This document shows, piece after piece, positions 53,629 through 62,096 of a DNA stretch of 64,000 bases (positions are counted from its first letter, which is position 1; the number at the start of each line of letters is the position of its first letter). The DNA comes from Streptomyces noursei ATCC 11455 (GTDB taxonomy: Bacteria > Actinomycetota > Actinomycetes > Streptomycetales > Streptomycetaceae): positions 8,308,001 to 8,372,000 of the forward strand of contig NZ_CP011533.1 in the NCBI RefSeq assembly GCF_001704275.1, given 5' to 3'. The translations under genes and the position numbers were made by a program. The notes under the pieces were generated by a model. It was not told the origin of the DNA. It worked only from the letters and a program-made list of their open reading frames with translations, and did no database searches.

Positions 53629-53910
53629 ATGGCTAGGGCAACCGCACGTCACATCTTGGTCGCCAGTGAAGACGAGGCGTCGAAGCTGAAGGCGCAGATC
53701 GAGGCCGGTGCAGACTTCGCCGGGCTTGCTCAGCAGCACTCCACGTGCCCCTCCGGGCGTCAGGGTGGTGACCTCGGGTCGTTCGGGCCGGGTCAGATGG
53801 TCAAGGAATTCGACACGGTCGTCTTCTCTGCTCCGGTCGGCACGATCCAGGGCCCGGTGAAGACCCAGTTCGGGTTCCACCTCCTTGAGGTCACCAGCCG
53901 CGAGGACTGA
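53629..53910 (+). CDS. ppiC: parvulin-type peptidyl-prolyl isomerase
   Basis: A 93-residue single-domain cytoplasmic PpiC-type rotamase that speeds cis-trans proline isomerisation. The ARHILVASEDEA start, HSTCPSGRQGGDLGSFGPGQMV core and TQFGFHLLEV end are the family hallmarks. There is no signal peptide. GAAAGGTG precedes the ATG. A terminator follows, so it is monocistronic. Confidence 0.95.
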   Translation: MARATARHILVASEDEASKLKAQIEAGADFAGLAQQHSTCPSGRQGGDLGSFGPGQMVKEFDTVVFSAPVGTIQGPVKTQFGFHLLEVTSRED

Positions 53911-53923
53911 CGCGAGCGATGTG

Positions 53924-53951
53924 CCGGGCTGCGTCGTGAGGCGCAGCCCGG
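53924..53951 (+). terminator. terminator after ppiC
   Basis: Perfect 10-base arms CCGGGCTGCG and CGCAGCCCGG flank an 8-base loop, 14 bases after the ppiC stop. Confidence 0.8.
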
Positions 53952-53965
53952 TTCCGTCGGCAGTC

Positions 53966-54289
53966 ATGCGCGGAGCCGGATGGCGGCGCTGCCCGGGTCG
54001 CCTCCACCACGTCGCGCACGAGGTACCCGGCCACTGGGACGATTTCCCCGGCCTGTACCGCAAGTTGGCTCCCCGGACCGTCCGTTTCCTCGTTGCCGAC
54101 AAGCTCAACCACGACATGGTCGCCTCCTGGTTCATCGCCGCCGGGTGGCGCAACTGGACCGCGACGGAGCGCGCGGCGCTGGAGAACGTGTGGCATGCCT
54201 GGTGGTGGTCCGTCCTGCACAGTCACCCCAGCACCGGAGACGTCACCCACGTATTGGAGACGCTCGGCGTCATCACAGGGGCGCGGCAC
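53966..54289 (+). pseudogene. fragment of an unknown helical protein
   Basis: A coding-like stretch is readable from about 54020 to 54285, with VPGHWDDFPGLYRKLAP, ADKLNHDMVASWFIAAGW and TERAALENVWHAWWWSVLH. The frame has no stop where the protein should end and runs into the antisense of the universal stress gene, so the 3' end is lost. No good ribosome site is seen. I do not recognise the family. Confidence 0.45.
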
Positions 54290-54292
54290 GCT

Positions 54293-54823
54293 TCAGTCGG
54301 TCAACCCGCGGGTGGTGAGCGGGAGTTTCCACACGTTGCGGCGGTGTGCGGCGGTGAGGGCGTGGTGCAGGGGAGAAGGGGGAACGGCCAGCACCGTGCA
54401 GCGGGCGCGTGCCACGCAGTACCTGGCGACGGACGGCCGCACCGCGCGGCGCAGCCTGCCGCGCGCTCCGGCGCCGATCACCAGGAGATCGTCGTTGCGG
54501 TCGGCAGCCGTCAGCAGCACCGTGCCCGGCTTGCCGCGCCCGATCATGGGCTGGAGCGGGACTCCGGGCCCCTCACTGCCGAAGGCGGTGCCCAGCGCCT
54601 CCATGAGCTGCTCGTTCGCCATGCGGTGCCACTTGGCGACCAGCGACGGAGGGTGGGAGCCGCCGCGGGTGGGGAGGTCGCCGCCGGGCGGCTCCCAGGC
54701 CAGCACGGCCCACAGTTCGGCGCCGCGCAGGCGGGCTTCGGCGGCGGCCCGGTGCAGAGCCGTCAGGCTCCCCAGCGAACCGCTCACGCCGGCCACGACG
54801 CGCGGGCCGAGGGGACCGGCCAT
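54293..54823 (-). CDS. universal stress protein family protein
   Basis: 176 residues with one USP domain. The ATP-type signature is kept in part: the N-terminal VVAGVSGS.GSLTAL and the late LLVIGAGARGRLRRAVRPSVARYCVARARCTVLAVP match the family Gly-rich phosphate loop and end. AAGGAG lies before the ATG at 54823. Actinobacterial USPs often respond to hypoxia or dormancy; its role here is unknown. Confidence 0.85.
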   Translation of the reverse strand: MAGPLGPRVVAGVSGSLGSLTALHRAAAEARLRGAELWAVLAWEPPGGDLPTRGGSHPPSLVAKWHRMANEQLMEALGTAFGSEGPGVPLQPMIGRGKPGTVLLTAADRNDDLLVIGAGARGRLRRAVRPSVARYCVARARCTVLAVPPSPLHHALTAAHRRNVWKLPLTTRGLTD

Positions 54824-55003
54824 GGGCCACGCTCCTTGTCTGTGCCGTCCTCGCGTGATCCGAGCCGTGCTTCCGCGCCGCGACTGCGTCCCGCGTGTCT
54901 GTGTCCCGTTCATCGAAGCGTCGCCGATGGAGCGGTCGTGTCTCGTTGGCGATTCCTTTACGCGGGCGCGGGAGACCCTGACGGCGCCATGACGCCGGCC
55001 GGG

Positions 55004-55042
55004 CCACCGGGCGGGGCGACTGGGTGCCGCCCCGCCCGGTGG
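55004..55042 (-). terminator. terminator directly after bL37
   Basis: Perfect 15-base arms (55004-55018 and 55028-55042) flank a 9-base loop, beginning one base after the bL37 stop codon on the minus strand. Confidence 0.88.
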
Positions 55043-55043
55043 T

Positions 55044-55121
55044 TCAGCCCTGGTTGGCTTTGCCGCCGTGGTTGGCCTTCTTCTTGCGGCGGGCCTTCTT
55101 CTTGCGGGCGCGCTTGGACAT
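55044..55121 (-). CDS. ribosomal protein bL37 (25 residues)
   Basis: A 25-residue, strongly basic peptide starting MSKRARKKKARRKKKANHGG. It matches in size, charge and the KKxANHG segment the tiny actinobacterial large-subunit protein bL37 first seen in mycobacterial ribosome structures. It is too short for normal gene finding, but it has an AAAGG ribosome site and a strong terminator right after its stop. It follows an SDR gene by 68 bp on the same strand and may be transcribed with it. Identification is from memory of the family, not from a search. Confidence 0.75.
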   Translation of the reverse strand: MSKRARKKKARRKKKANHGGKANQG

Positions 55122-55189
55122 GGGACGTACGGGCCTTTCGGATGGAGGGGAGGGAGGGCGCCTCGTGACGCCTCGGTCGCCGGTGTGTT

Positions 55190-55999
55190 TCAGGCGTGCT
55201 GGCCGACGAGTTGGTCGGCGAGTTTGGTGAGGCGCTTGACGGTGCGGTCCTCGGTGGCGGCGGGTGCCGGGTCGACGCGCTGGTCGCGGTCGTAGTAGGC
55301 GCCGTTGACGACGTCGATGGACGGGTCGCACAGTCGGACCACGTGGGTCGCGCCCTGGGCGGCGGTGTCGCCCTGGATGTCGTAGAGGGGGAGCAGGTCC
55401 GTCTCGCAGATGCCCGGGTGGACGGAGACCGCGGTGACGCGGGGGTCGGCGGCGAAGATGGTGAGTGCCAGCTGTGACTGGGCGTAGGCGGCGAGCCGGG
55501 AGTAGCGGCGGGCGCGCTGGGGGTCGTTCCACTGGATGGAGGCGGTGCGGTGCAGCGAGGAGGAGACGTTGACGACGCGTCCGCCGGGTTCTGCGGTGAG
55601 TGCCGGCTCCAGGAGGTAGGTCAGCAGGTAGTGGGCGAGGAAGTTGACCTGGAGGGCGAGTTCGTTGCCGTCGGCGGTGAGGGTGTGGCGTTCGGGCGCG
55701 GCGGTGGCGGCGTTGTTGACCAGGACGGTCAGGCGGGGGTGTTCGGCGAGGACGCGCCGTGCCATCGCCTCGACCTCCTCCAGGCGCGTGAAGTCCGCGG
55801 AGAACGCGCACAGTTGGGAGGCGTCGATGCCCGCGGTGGCGACGAGCCGGTCGGTGGCGGCCTGGGCCTCCTCGGCGGTGCGGCCGTGCACGAGGACGGT
55901 GGCGCCGCGTTCGGCGAGCTGGCGGGCGGTTTCGAAGCCGATGCCGGAGGTGGCGCCGGTCACCAGGACGGTACGGGAGGAGAGGTCGTAGACGGACAT
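55190..55999 (-). CDS. SDR-family oxidoreductase (retinol-dehydrogenase-like)
   Basis: 269 residues. TGATSGIGFETA is the cofactor motif near residue 15, VNNAAT follows, then NVSSSLH with the catalytic serine. The usual YxxxK reads YAQSQ: the tyrosine is kept but the lysine position is Gln, so activity is uncertain. An 18-bp palindrome lies about 50 bp upstream of the ATG. It appears to share a transcript with the small ribosomal protein gene downstream. Confidence 0.82.
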   Translation of the reverse strand: MSVYDLSSRTVLVTGATSGIGFETARQLAERGATVLVHGRTAEEAQAATDRLVATAGIDASQLCAFSADFTRLEEVEAMARRVLAEHPRLTVLVNNAATAAPERHTLTADGNELALQVNFLAHYLLTYLLEPALTAEPGGRVVNVSSSLHRTASIQWNDPQRARRYSRLAAYAQSQLALTIFAADPRVTAVSVHPGICETDLLPLYDIQGDTAAQGATHVVRLCDPSIDVVNGAYYDRDQRVDPAPAATEDRTVKRLTKLADQLVGQHA

Positions 56000-56050
56000 G
56001 ATCCATTCACAGGGCGAGGGTTAAGGGGGAGGAGCGAGTGCGTCGTACCG

Positions 56051-56068
56051 GCTGCTCGGCCGAGCAGC
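56051..56068. promoter_or_regulatory. 18-bp perfect palindrome upstream of the SDR
   Basis: GCTGCTCGGCCGAGCAGC is fully self-complementary and centred about 60 bp before the SDR start at 55999, a suitable place for a repressor operator or a transcript hairpin. Confidence 0.45.
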
Positions 56069-56108
56069 TGCTCAGCGGCTCGGAGCCATGCCGTACGGGC
56101 GCACGAAA

Positions 56109-56140
56109 ACGGGGCGCCTGAGTAGGTCAGGGCGCCCCGT
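56109..56140 (-). terminator. hairpin followed by TTTT on the minus strand
   Basis: ACGGGGCGCC and GGCGCCCCGT (10-bp stem, 12-base loop) are followed on the minus strand by GTTTTC. It probably ends the transcript of the membrane protein gene at 56374-56907, about 230 bases upstream. A leader attenuator for the SDR is the alternative. Confidence 0.65.
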
Positions 56141-56373
56141 CCGAATGCGGGAGAGGTCTCAGCGTGAGGCGGAGGTCTCCGTGCAGCGCGGCGCACGACT
56201 CAGGACCGCCGGATGAGGCGGGCGGTCGAGAAGGAGCCAGGCGCTGTTCACAGCCTCATTAGATTCCGCGCCGCACCAGCCTTCAAGAGGGCTGACCCAC
56301 TTTTGACGTACCCATGACGGACCGGCGTTCCCGGAGACTTTCCTGGAGACCTTCCCCACCCCCGCCCATGTGC

Positions 56374-56907
56374 TCAGTTGACTGGCGTGCGCCGGTCGCG
56401 GATCGCGGCCGCCACCGTCATGGCGGTCCCGGCGAGGAGCGGCAGCAGCATCGCGGCGAACGACCAGCCGGGCACCTCCGGATCGGGTGCGGAGCGCCAC
56501 AGCACGCCACAGCCGATCAGGAGCGAGACTCCCGTACAGGCATTGAGTATCAGCAACGCCCGGGCGGTGCCGATCGCCGAGGCGCGGGTGCGGGGCCGGT
56601 TGAGCGAGGAGCTGACCAACCCGTTGCCGAACGGCGCCGCTTCCTTCGGCATCTCGGCCTGCGGAGTCACCCTCAGGGTCAGCTCGGCGCAGGCGGTCAG
56701 CAGCACCGTCGCTCCGAGGTACACGAACACCAGCCCGAACGCGCTGCCGATCGACCGGTCCGTCCAGGAGTCCACCCCAGCGATGCCGAGGTGCTGAGGT
56801 ATTCGGCTCGGCAGATGCGGATAGCGGAGGATGCCCCAGAGGGTCATTGCGGCGAGCAACGCGGCATTGGGAAGCAGCCAGGGCCGGACGGGGCGTGAGA
56901 AGACCAT
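56374..56907 (-). CDS. DUF1648-containing membrane protein
   Basis: 177 residues with four membrane helices. Between helices 1 and 2 the segment RYPHLPSRIPQHLGIAGVDSW fits the DUF1648 pattern (LP..IP.H....G). The central cytoplasmic part has FGNGLVSSSLNRPRTRAS. The function of the family is not established. The ATG at 56907 lacks a strong ribosome site. Confidence 0.78.
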   Translation of the reverse strand: MVFSRPVRPWLLPNAALLAAMTLWGILRYPHLPSRIPQHLGIAGVDSWTDRSIGSAFGLVFVYLGATVLLTACAELTLRVTPQAEMPKEAAPFGNGLVSSSLNRPRTRASAIGTARALLILNACTGVSLLIGCGVLWRSAPDPEVPGWSFAAMLLPLLAGTAMTVAAAIRDRRTPVN

Positions 56908-57197
56908 GGGACCGATTGTCCGATGCCGAGGAGTTCTTCGCAGGCGATATGTTGCGTAAGGGCCACGACAATTCGGGCCTGGAGGCAGCGGCGTCGGGCC
57001 TGGGGGAGGCGACGGGAGGTGGTGGCCGTGGGTGCGGCGACGTCCCGTGGAACGGAACGGCCTTACTACGCACGGGGTTTGCGTCTGGGGCCGGTGTGGG
57101 CAGGTGTTGCTCTGATTGTCCTTGAGCGAGGCGCGCGTCTGCGGCCGGTGCTCCGCGGCAAGTTCTCAGTGCCATCGCATCGATGGGAGATCGGTCG

Positions 57198-58115
57198 ATG
57201 AATTTCACTCTTGGCCGAGGTGGAGCGCGGAAGGCCGCGCTTGCGTTTGTGGCTGCGGCCGCACTCGTGGTCGGTGCGACGGCGACCGCCCCTGCGGCGC
57301 CATTACCCGGGAAGCAAAAGGGGCCGACCTCGGTGGCTTATGTCGAGGTGAACAACAACAGCATGCTCAACGTCGGCAAGTACACGCTGGCCAAGGGCGG
57401 CGGTAATGTGTTCGACGTCGCGGTCATCTTCGCCGCCAACATCAACTACGACGCCGGCAAGCAGTCGGCCTATCTGCACTTCAATGAGAACGTCCAGCGC
57501 GTCCTCGACGACGCGGCGACCCAGATCCGACCGCTGCAGGCCAAGGGCATCAAGGTCATGCTGTCGGTGCTCGGTAATCACGAGGGTGCCGGGTTCGCCA
57601 ACTTCCCTTCCAAGGACGCTGCCTCGGCGTTCGCCGAGCAGCTGTCCGACGCCGTCAGCAAGTACGGCCTGGACGGTATCGACTTCGACGACGAGTACGC
57701 CGAGTACGGGAAGAACGGCACCGGGCAACCCAACGACGGCTCCTTCGTCCACCTGGTCTCCGCGTTGCGTGACTACATGCCCGACAAGCTCATCTCCCTG
57801 TACGACATCGGCCCGTCGGCGGAGAAGCTCTCCTACGGCGGCGTGGACGTCTCGTCGAAGTTCAACTACGCCTGGAACCCGTGGTACGGACAGTGGCAGG
57901 TACCGAATATCTCGCTGCCCAAGTCGAGCCTGTCACCGGCGGCGGTTGAGATCGGAAACACTCCTCCGAACACCGCGGCCGACTTCGCCAAGCAGACCGT
58001 GGCCGATGGGTACGGTGTGTACCTGACCTACAACCTCGACGGTTCCGACCGGCACGACTACATCTCCGGTTTCACCAGGGAGCTGTACGGCAGCGACGCC
58101 GTCTACACCCCTTGA
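57198..58115 (+). CDS. secreted endo-beta-N-acetylglucosaminidase H (GH18), with TTA codon
   Basis: 305 residues. A signal peptide (MNFTLGRGGARKAALAFVAA and on, cleaved near residue 33-35) precedes a single GH18 barrel. The barrel closely matches Streptomyces Endo H: GPTSVAYVEVNNNSMLNVGK at the start and the catalytic DGIDFDDEYAEYG motif. The enzyme cuts the chitobiose core of high-mannose N-glycans outside the cell. GGGAG lies 8 bases before the ATG at 57198. Codon 36 (57303-57305) is the rare leucine codon TTA, so translation should need the bldA tRNA and be tied to development. It has no clear terminator after it. Confidence 0.95.
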   Translation: MNFTLGRGGARKAALAFVAAAALVVGATATAPAAPLPGKQKGPTSVAYVEVNNNSMLNVGKYTLAKGGGNVFDVAVIFAANINYDAGKQSAYLHFNENVQRVLDDAATQIRPLQAKGIKVMLSVLGNHEGAGFANFPSKDAASAFAEQLSDAVSKYGLDGIDFDDEYAEYGKNGTGQPNDGSFVHLVSALRDYMPDKLISLYDIGPSAEKLSYGGVDVSSKFNYAWNPWYGQWQVPNISLPKSSLSPAAVEIGNTPPNTAADFAKQTVADGYGVYLTYNLDGSDRHDYISGFTRELYGSDAVYTP

Positions 58116-58372
58116 CGACATCCACGAGCGTCACCCCGCTATGCCGCAGGAGACCGGCCAGGGCTTCGGTCGTGGAGGCGAACGAGCCGTCCGGCTTGCC
58201 GAGGGGATAGGGGAAGCCCCCGAAAGCTCCGCCATATACCCCTTCGCCGTGAAGCTGAAACATCTTCCGATGTCCGCCGACGAGCGTCCTGAGCCCTGGT
58301 ACGGACCGGACCGCGGGATGTGATGGGTCAACCGCACCAGGTGGGAAGCGGCGCCCGAAGCGAGATGACGCC

Positions 58373-58579
58373 TCAGAGGGAGATGAGGCAGCCGATGATG
58401 GGAGGGCAGTGTCCGTGGACGTGGATGTGGAGGTGGTCCGCCTCGTTGCCCCCGATGTGGACGGGATCCCCGTCATCGTCGCCCCCGAACCGGGGCTGTG
58501 CCTGGGCGGGTGCGATGAGCCCGAGGGAGAGGATCGCGCTTGCCGCTGCGATGGTCGTTATTCGACGAAAACGCGTCAT
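58373..58579 (-). CDS. small secreted His-rich peptide with CPPIIGC motif
   Basis: 68 residues. A signal peptide of about 28 residues (ending APAQAQ) precedes a 40-residue mature peptide with acidic residues, a His-rich DHLHIHVHGH segment and a terminal CPPIIGC that could form a disulfide loop. A strong AAGGAGGAG ribosome site before the ATG supports real translation. The histidines could bind a metal. I do not recognise the family; it may be an extracellular signal, antimicrobial or metal-binding peptide. Confidence 0.75.
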   Translation of the reverse strand: MTRFRRITTIAAASAILSLGLIAPAQAQPRFGGDDDGDPVHIGGNEADHLHIHVHGHCPPIIGCLISL

Positions 58580-58880
58580 GGCTTACTCCTCCTTGGCGGG
58601 ATTTAGCGGCACCTGCGGACAGGCACGCTATGAAGCTACGCATTCACTCAAAGGTACCCGTTTGGCGGATTCTGTCGTCGGGTGACTGGTCCATTCGCGT
58701 GAGTCGCACATCCTCGGCGGTGCCCTCGCCGGCGGTGTGACCTGGGGTCCTGCGGCCGGCCACGAGGGCCGAGTGCGGAAGTCCCGGACCGCTCTCGGGC
58801 ACCTGGCCGGCCTCCACCTGGTCGTCACGAGTGACGAGTACGCGATCACCGGCAGCATCGACGGTGGGCGTCGTCGTGCC

Positions 58881-59885
58881 TCACCAGGCGACCGGGAGCG
58901 TGGTCACCCCGTAGACAGTCGCCCTTTCGCGCAGCGGAATGTCGTCGGTGGGGCCGGCGAGGCGCAATCCCGGGAACCGGGCGGCCAGGGCGGGGAGCGC
59001 GACTCGCATCTCCACCCGGGCCGGTTGCTGGCCGAGGCACTGGTGGGGGCCGTGGCCGAAGCCGACACGGCCGACGGGGTTGCGGCGCAGATCCAGGGTG
59101 TTCGGGCCGGTGAACCTCGCCGGTCGCGGTTGGCCGCCGACGACGCCAGCACCACCGTGGATCCCGACTTCACCAGGCGACCGTCGAACTCCACGTCCAC
59201 GAGCGCCACCCGTATCAGGGTGGGCACGACGGTGAGGTAGCGCATCAGCTCCTCGACAGCCGGGGCGGCCAGGTCCGGATCCGTGCCCAGGGCCGCCCAT
59301 TGGTCGGGATGCTGCAGCAGCGCGAAGGTGCCCAGCGCGATCATGTTGGTCATGGTGTCCAGACCCGCCGCGAGGAGCAGCCCTCCGATACCGGTGAGTT
59401 CGTCGTCGGTGAGATCACGGGCGGTGAGGTCGCTGAGCACGTCGTCGGCCGGTTCGGCGCGCTTGGCCGTGACCAGTTCCCGCACGTAGGAAGTCAGTTC
59501 CTCGTAAGCCTGGTACGACTCGGCCGGTCCTTCCGGCGTGGTGGTGTCGGCTCCGAAGATGGTGGCGGCGTCGGCGTGGAAACGCTCCCGGTCTTCGTAG
59601 GGCACGCCGAGCAGTTCACAGATCACCGTGGCAGGGATCGGTTGGGCGTAGGTCGTGGCCAGATCGATCGGTCCGCCGTGCCGTTCCATGATGTCGAGGT
59701 GCTCGGCGGCCACCCGCTCGATCCGTGCGGTCAGTTGTGTCATGCGGCGCACGGTGAACTTGCCGGTCAGCAGCCTGCGGTACCGGGGGTGTTCCGGCGT
59801 GTCCATACTGATGAAGACGCCGGGGTCCGCGGGCGGTGTGGGGCCCTCGTAGCCAGGCAGCGGCGCATGCATGAGTTGTCGTGTG
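58881..59885 (-). pseudogene. cytochrome P450, 5' truncated and frameshifted
   Basis: Recognisable P450 sequence begins at HAPLPGYEG, about 80 residues into a normal enzyme. It keeps MDTPEHPRYRRLL, the I-helix AAGLDTMTN and ELMRYL (ExxR). Near 59123 one C is missing, so the heme loop [11 protein letters not shown] and the C-terminus lie in another frame, ending at 58881. The missing N-terminus meets a histidine-kinase fragment on the same strand. Confidence 0.85.
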
Positions 59886-60200
59886 TGGGCAGCCGGAGGG
59901 TGAAGCGGGCGCCGCCGAGGGGGCTGTCGGTCGCGGTGAGTGTGCCGCCGTGGGCCTGGGCGACCCGGAAGGCGATGGACAGGCCGAGGCCGGTGGAGCC
60001 GGAGCCGCTGTGGAAGCGGTCGAAGAGCGAGTCGGCCAGGGCGGGTGGTATTCCGGGGCCCGCGTCGCCGACGGTGAGTACGCCGCCGGTGGTGACACCG
60101 AGTTGGATCTCGGCGGGCCGGTCCGCCGCGTGCCCGTGCGTCAGCGCGTCGACGAACAGGTTGGTGACGGCGCGGCGCGGCAGGTCCCGGCCCCTCCCGT
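59884..60200 (-). pseudogene. sensor histidine kinase C-terminal fragment
   Basis: About 100 residues of a HATPase domain are readable: RRAVTNLFVDAL (N box), VGDAGPGIPPALADSLFDRF (G1/F box) and STGLGLSIAFRVAQAHGGTL (G2). The sensor and dimerisation parts are missing upstream. Its end runs straight into the P450 fragment. A deletion probably removed the rest of both genes. Confidence 0.75.
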
Positions 60201-60295
60201 GCCAGGGCGGATTCCAGGGGCCGTGGGCGACGGGGGTGACAGGTACCGTTCACGGCGGACGTAAGCTTCGGCCAAAGGGCGACAAGGAGAAGTCG

Positions 60296-61846
60296 GTGGG
60301 GCGGGACACAATGCTCGGCAGCCGCTATGAGCTGATCGAGCGGCTTGGCCGCGGCGGGATGGGCACGGTCCACCGCGCGATCGACCACCGGTTGCGACGC
60401 ACGGTCGCCGTCAAGCTGATGTCCCCGGAACTGGCCCACCATCCGGAGGCGCGCGCCAGGTTCCAGCGTGAGGCGCACGCCGTGGCCGCCCTGAACCATC
60501 CGGCCGTCGCCACCATCCATGATGTCGGCGTGGAACCGGACGAGGACGGCCCGCGGCCGTTCCTGGTGATGGAGTACGTGGCGGGCAGCACGCTCGCCGA
60601 GTCGCTGCGTACCGCCCCGCTGTCGGTCGCCCAGGCGGTCACCGTGGCGTGCCAGGTGCTCGACGCCCTGGACCACAGCCACCAACACGGCATCGTGCAC
60701 CGGGACATCAAACCGTCGAACATCATGCTCACCGGCCCCACGACGGTGAAGGTGCTGGATTTCGGCATCGCCAAGGCGCTCGCCGAGGCCGCCACCCGTC
60801 TCACCGGCAGCGGGGTGGCCCCCGGCACCCCCGCCTACCTGTCGCCGGAGCAGATCAGCGGGGTGGAGATCGACCACCGGGCGGACCTCTACGCCATGGG
60901 GTGCCTGCTGTACGAACTGCTCACCGGCGCCCCGCCGTTCCAGGCGGATTCGCCGTTCGCCGTGATGCACCAGCACCTGTTCACCGAGCCGGTGCCGCTC
61001 ACCCGGGTCCGCCCGCAGATACCCCCCGCGGTGGCGGCGGTGGTCGCGCGGGCTCTGTGCAAGGACCCGGCGGAGCGCTTCGAGGACGCGGCGGCGATGC
61101 GTACGGCGCTGACCGACGCGCTCGGCGCCGCGTCGGCTCCGACGATGCAGGCGGACGCGCCGCTCCCGCCGGCCGCGGCGCCCGCCCGCGGCGCCGCCGT
61201 GCTGCGCCGGCTCCGCACGGCCCTCCGCCCTTCCCTCGCGGGCGCGTTGGGGCTGGTCGGGAGCCTGCTGTCGTTGCTGTGCGCCCACGGTGATCTCGTC
61301 GACACCGACCACTTCGGCGATGTCGCCCTCGCGGCAGGGGTGTTGGGCCTGGTCGCACTGCCGTTGTCGCCCCGGCTGTCCAGCGTCGTGGCCTGGGGGC
61401 CGGTGGCGGAGAGCATCGCGGTCTACTCCGAACTGCGGCGCGCCGAGGTCGGCTGGGATCGCGCGTATGTGGGCGTCGCGGTGCTGCTCGCGATCACCGC
61501 GGCCCTCTGCCTCGCCGGCGCGGCCCGTAAGCGGGACACCAGTCCCTACGCCGTGATCGCCTTCTGGTTCACCGCCACCGCGTCGATCTGGTACTTCCTC
61601 GACGACCTGCACAAGCTCTATGTCTTCTACCTCCTCCTGGCCGCGGTGACCCTTGCGGCAGCGGCCCAGGAGGCCGTCGGCCGGTACCGACGGCGCACGG
61701 CGAACCGCCGGCCGGCGAGCGAAGGCCGCCGCGCACGGGTCGGCGGGGCGCCGCCCGGTCCGATCCGCCGGTCGGCCGACCACGGCGCTCGCCGACCGGT
61801 GGGGAGCACCCCCACGGACCGGCTGCCCTCCGCAGAGGCGCGTTAG
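60296..61846 (+). CDS. membrane Ser/Thr protein kinase
   Basis: 516 residues. A complete Hanks-type kinase domain spans about 6-270: LGRGGMGTVH, VAVKLM, HRDIKPSNI, DFGIAKAL and GTPAYLSPEQ. After a Pro/Ala linker come about six membrane helices (LAGALGLVGSLLSLLC onward) and a basic tail. No PASTA or other extracellular sensor domain is seen, unlike PknB. The GTG at 60296 has AAGGAG 6 bases upstream. It may sense membrane state and could act with the two-component system that follows 250 bp later. Confidence 0.93.
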   Translation: MGRDTMLGSRYELIERLGRGGMGTVHRAIDHRLRRTVAVKLMSPELAHHPEARARFQREAHAVAALNHPAVATIHDVGVEPDEDGPRPFLVMEYVAGSTLAESLRTAPLSVAQAVTVACQVLDALDHSHQHGIVHRDIKPSNIMLTGPTTVKVLDFGIAKALAEAATRLTGSGVAPGTPAYLSPEQISGVEIDHRADLYAMGCLLYELLTGAPPFQADSPFAVMHQHLFTEPVPLTRVRPQIPPAVAAVVARALCKDPAERFEDAAAMRTALTDALGAASAPTMQADAPLPPAAAPARGAAVLRRLRTALRPSLAGALGLVGSLLSLLCAHGDLVDTDHFGDVALAAGVLGLVALPLSPRLSSVVAWGPVAESIAVYSELRRAEVGWDRAYVGVAVLLAITAALCLAGAARKRDTSPYAVIAFWFTATASIWYFLDDLHKLYVFYLLLAAVTLAAAAQEAVGRYRRRTANRRPASEGRRARVGGAPPGPIRRSADHGARRPVGSTPTDRLPSAEAR

Positions 61847-61954
61847 GGACGTCGACCGTCGGTGGTGTCGCCCGCCCCGCCTCGGCACAGGATCCTCGGA
61901 TCCTGCGCTTCCGCGGTTCGGGACGGCGGCGGGAACCGGCATGCCCGTGCGGTC

Positions 61955-61989
61955 GTCTACAGTTCCGTGCAGTGTCTACAAGGCTGTAG
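61955..61989 (+). promoter_or_regulatory. GTCTACA repeats upstream of the response regulator
   Basis: GTCTACA occurs at 61955 and 61974, and the inverse-type CTGTAG at 61984, in the 250-bp gap before the response regulator start at 62097. They could be binding sites for autoregulation, but the 19-bp spacing is not the usual one. Confidence 0.35.
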
Positions 61990-62096
61990 TCGGCTGGTGG
62001 AGCGCGTGACCTGTCCGGCCGGCGGTACCGGTCCCGGCGTCCAGGCCGGGTGCCTGTCCGGCACGGCCCAGGCGGCCGACGATCCGATGGAGGACC

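Noticed and set aside
58737..58880. Plus-strand coding-like stretch before the P450 remnant
   Set aside because: Short, without a family match, and it becomes antisense of the P450 remnant.
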